DNA of 37,742 nt from Gynuella sp. (GTDB taxonomy: Bacteria; Pseudomonadota; Gammaproteobacteria; Pseudomonadales; Natronospirillaceae): the NCBI GenBank assembly GCA_028282465.1, contig JANQHX010000085.1, forward strand, positions 1 through 37,742. The letters run 5' to 3'. Shown one piece after another: positions 36,366 to 37,742 of this stretch. The notes under the pieces were generated by a model. The model was not told the origin of the DNA. It searched no databases and saw only the letters and a list, made by a program, of their open reading frames with translations. Position numbers and translations under genes: made by a program. The first letter of the stretch is position 1. Each line of letters starts with the position of its first letter.

Positions 36366-37742
36366 TTAAACGCCGATTGGACCGCCGTCAACTTTACGGA
36401 TTGCAAGTACAGAAGAACGAGGGCGAACTGATGTACCTTCTGGTGTAACAGTCAGTGCGTTCTCTGCAGATGGCCAGTTATCTGGGTGCTGTACATTCAC
36501 AAACATGGTTGTGTAATCTGGCGTAATTGCAAAACCAGTCAATTCACAACCATTCGGGCCAACTAAGAAACGACGTAACTCCGCCTGATTCTCTGAATTA
36601 ATAACTTCTTGGTTGCCTTCGTTATCTAACAAAGTAGAAGGCACAACAGCTAGCACCTGGTCGTTAGTATATTCTTCAACTTCGTCAGCACCATTGTCAG
36701 TAAGAATCCACATAATGCCACGCTTGTCGAACGCCAAACCGTCTGGGCTTGCAAACTGGTTAAGTTCTTCCAAACCAGAAAGGTTAGTTTGAGCATCGCC
36801 ATCTTCTGGTGAACCGAACACAAAAATATCCCAAGTCATATCTGTCACGGATTCACCTTCATCCCAGCGGATGATATGACCGAACTTGTTATTCAAGCGA
36901 GGGTTAGCAGGGTTAGTTCCCGTTTTATCGTTACGTCTATCATTGTTAGTTAACGTTAAATAAACTGAACCAGTCATTGGATCTACCGCTGCCCACTCGG
37001 GACGATCCATAGGCGTGGCACCAACCAAATCCGCTGCACCAGCTGTATTCAAAATAATATCAGCCAGGCTGTCGAAGGTATCAGACAACATACCGCCGTC
37101 AGTGGTTACACTGTCTAGAGTCAGTGGCAGCCAATTAGCCGTACCATTCTCGTTAAAGCGAGCTACGTATAGAGTACCGTGGTCCATGTATTTATCGCCA
37201 GTGGCAATACGATCGACAGGGTTAGCATCAGCCGGATCCCAAAGCGCATCGGAAACAAATTTGTACATATATTCGAAACGAGCATCGTGGCCTGAATAAA
37301 AAGTGATCGGCTGACCTTCAACCAGATTACCAAAGACACAACCTTCATGGCGGAAACGGCCTAACGCAGTACGTTTTACTGCTTTTGAATTAGCAGCGTA
37401 AGGGTCAATTTCAACAATATAACCATGACCATTAGCTTCATTACGGTAATCGTAATACTCACTGTCGGCTGTAGCTGTTACATCAAAACGGGTAAATTCA
37501 TCAACGCGCTCTTCGTCAATACCTGCTAACGTTTCCCACGCATATCGTGAGGTGCCGTCACTAGCATCGTTCAAACCGATGCGCGCTTGATCCTCAGTTA
37601 ATTCACCTTTGTTGATAAAGTATCCAGGCCAGTTTTCTTCACAGGTTAAATATGTGCCCCATGGCGTATAGCCATTTCCACAGTTATTTAACGTACCACG
37701 CGCTTCACTGCCGTTAACAGAGAACGGAGTTACTAACTTCTG
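36366..37742 (-). CDS. phoX: PhoX-family alkaline phosphatase, C-terminal part (cut by window edge)
   Basis: PhoX-type enzymes are calcium/iron-dependent periplasmic phosphatases exported by Tat. The visible 458 residues run in from the right edge. RGTLNNCGNGYTPWGTYLTCEENW, split here as RGTLNNCGNGYTPWG and TYLTCEENW, is diagnostic, followed by RHEGCVF, YSGHDARFEYMYKF, DRPEWAAVDPMTGSVYLT, ASPDGLAFDKRGIMWILTDNG and NGCELTGFAITPDYTTMFVNVQHPG-like end (here HPDN). The signal peptide and start lie outside the window. A shorter in-window start would be false because the frame stays open and conserved to the edge. Confidence 0.93.
   Translation of the reverse strand, partial: QKLVTPFSVNGSEARGTLNNCGNGYTPWGTYLTCEENWPGYFINKGELTEDQARIGLNDASDGTSRYAWETLAGIDEERVDEFTRFDVTATADSEYYDYRNEANGHGYIVEIDPYAANSKAVKRTALGRFRHEGCVFGNLVEGQPITFYSGHDARFEYMYKFVSDALWDPADANPVDRIATGDKYMDHGTLYVARFNENGTANWLPLTLDSVTTDGGMLSDTFDSLADIILNTAGAADLVGATPMDRPEWAAVDPMTGSVYLTLTNNDRRNDKTGTNPANPRLNNKFGHIIRWDEGESVTDMTWDIFVFGSPEDGDAQTNLSGLEELNQFASPDGLAFDKRGIMWILTDNGADEVEEYTNDQVLAVVPSTLLDNEGNQEVINSENQAELRRFLVGPNGCELTGFAITPDYTTMFVNVQHPDNWPSAENALTVTPEGTSVRPRSSVLAIRKVDGGPIGV

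Noticed and set aside
34660-37742. Second Tn7-like end or tns genes in the rest of the window
   Set aside because: No inverted copy of the repeats and no integrase, ATPase or TnsA-like frame was found by reading both strands.

Overview
The window looks like a core chromosomal segment of an AT-leaning marine-type gammaproteobacterium. The order argG-motY-rnt-peroxiredoxin, the polar-flagellum protein MotY, RNase T, the long form of PurC and the DeoR regulator-glmS pair all point to the Pseudomonadales/Oceanospirillales/Alteromonadales side of the class. No rRNA, tRNA, CRISPR array, integrase or complete insertion sequence was seen.

Layout. 1-6.9 kb: the start of purL (cut by the window edge) diverges from mltF. 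A 50-codon small gene, a membrane-anchored trypsin-like protease, argG and motY follow, then rnt translationally coupled to a MTH1187-type thiamine-binding protein. 7.1-10.6 kb: an accessory block of two tandem paralogous lipoproteins resembling GH26/clan GH-A glycosidases plus a secreted SMP-30-like propeller. It sits between rnt and a 2-Cys peroxiredoxin that are close neighbours in relatives. 10.7-17.8 kb: the peroxiredoxin, the ybbP-ybbA ABC exporter divergent from tesA with overlapping start codons, a membrane-tethered receiver protein and a stand-alone periplasmic PilJ/NarX-type sensor. 18-20.2 kb: two alpha/beta hydrolases.

20.2-26.0 kb: a complete thiamine operon, thiC-thiDE-thiS-thiG-thiH. 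It is preceded by a recognisable sigma70 promoter, a TPP riboswitch and an 8-bp stem that hides the thiC ribosome-binding site. 26-30.5 kb: a noncoding stretch with long-range inverted arms, a two-helix coiled-coil protein of unknown role, and a compact group of a DASS transporter, a CRP-like-domain histidine kinase and a receiver protein. 30.6-34.5 kb: purC diverges from a DeoR-family regulator and glmS.

The most notable signal lies just after glmS. At exactly +25 from the stop codon, the classical Tn7 insertion position, begins a TG-led sequence with two 20-bp-period repeats that resemble TnsB-binding sites of Tn7 ends. No tns gene follows in the window, so this is either a solo or decayed end or the edge of an element whose machinery lies beyond the window. 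Next come an HxlR regulator, a CXXC peroxiredoxin-like protein and a PhoX-type phosphatase cut by the right edge.
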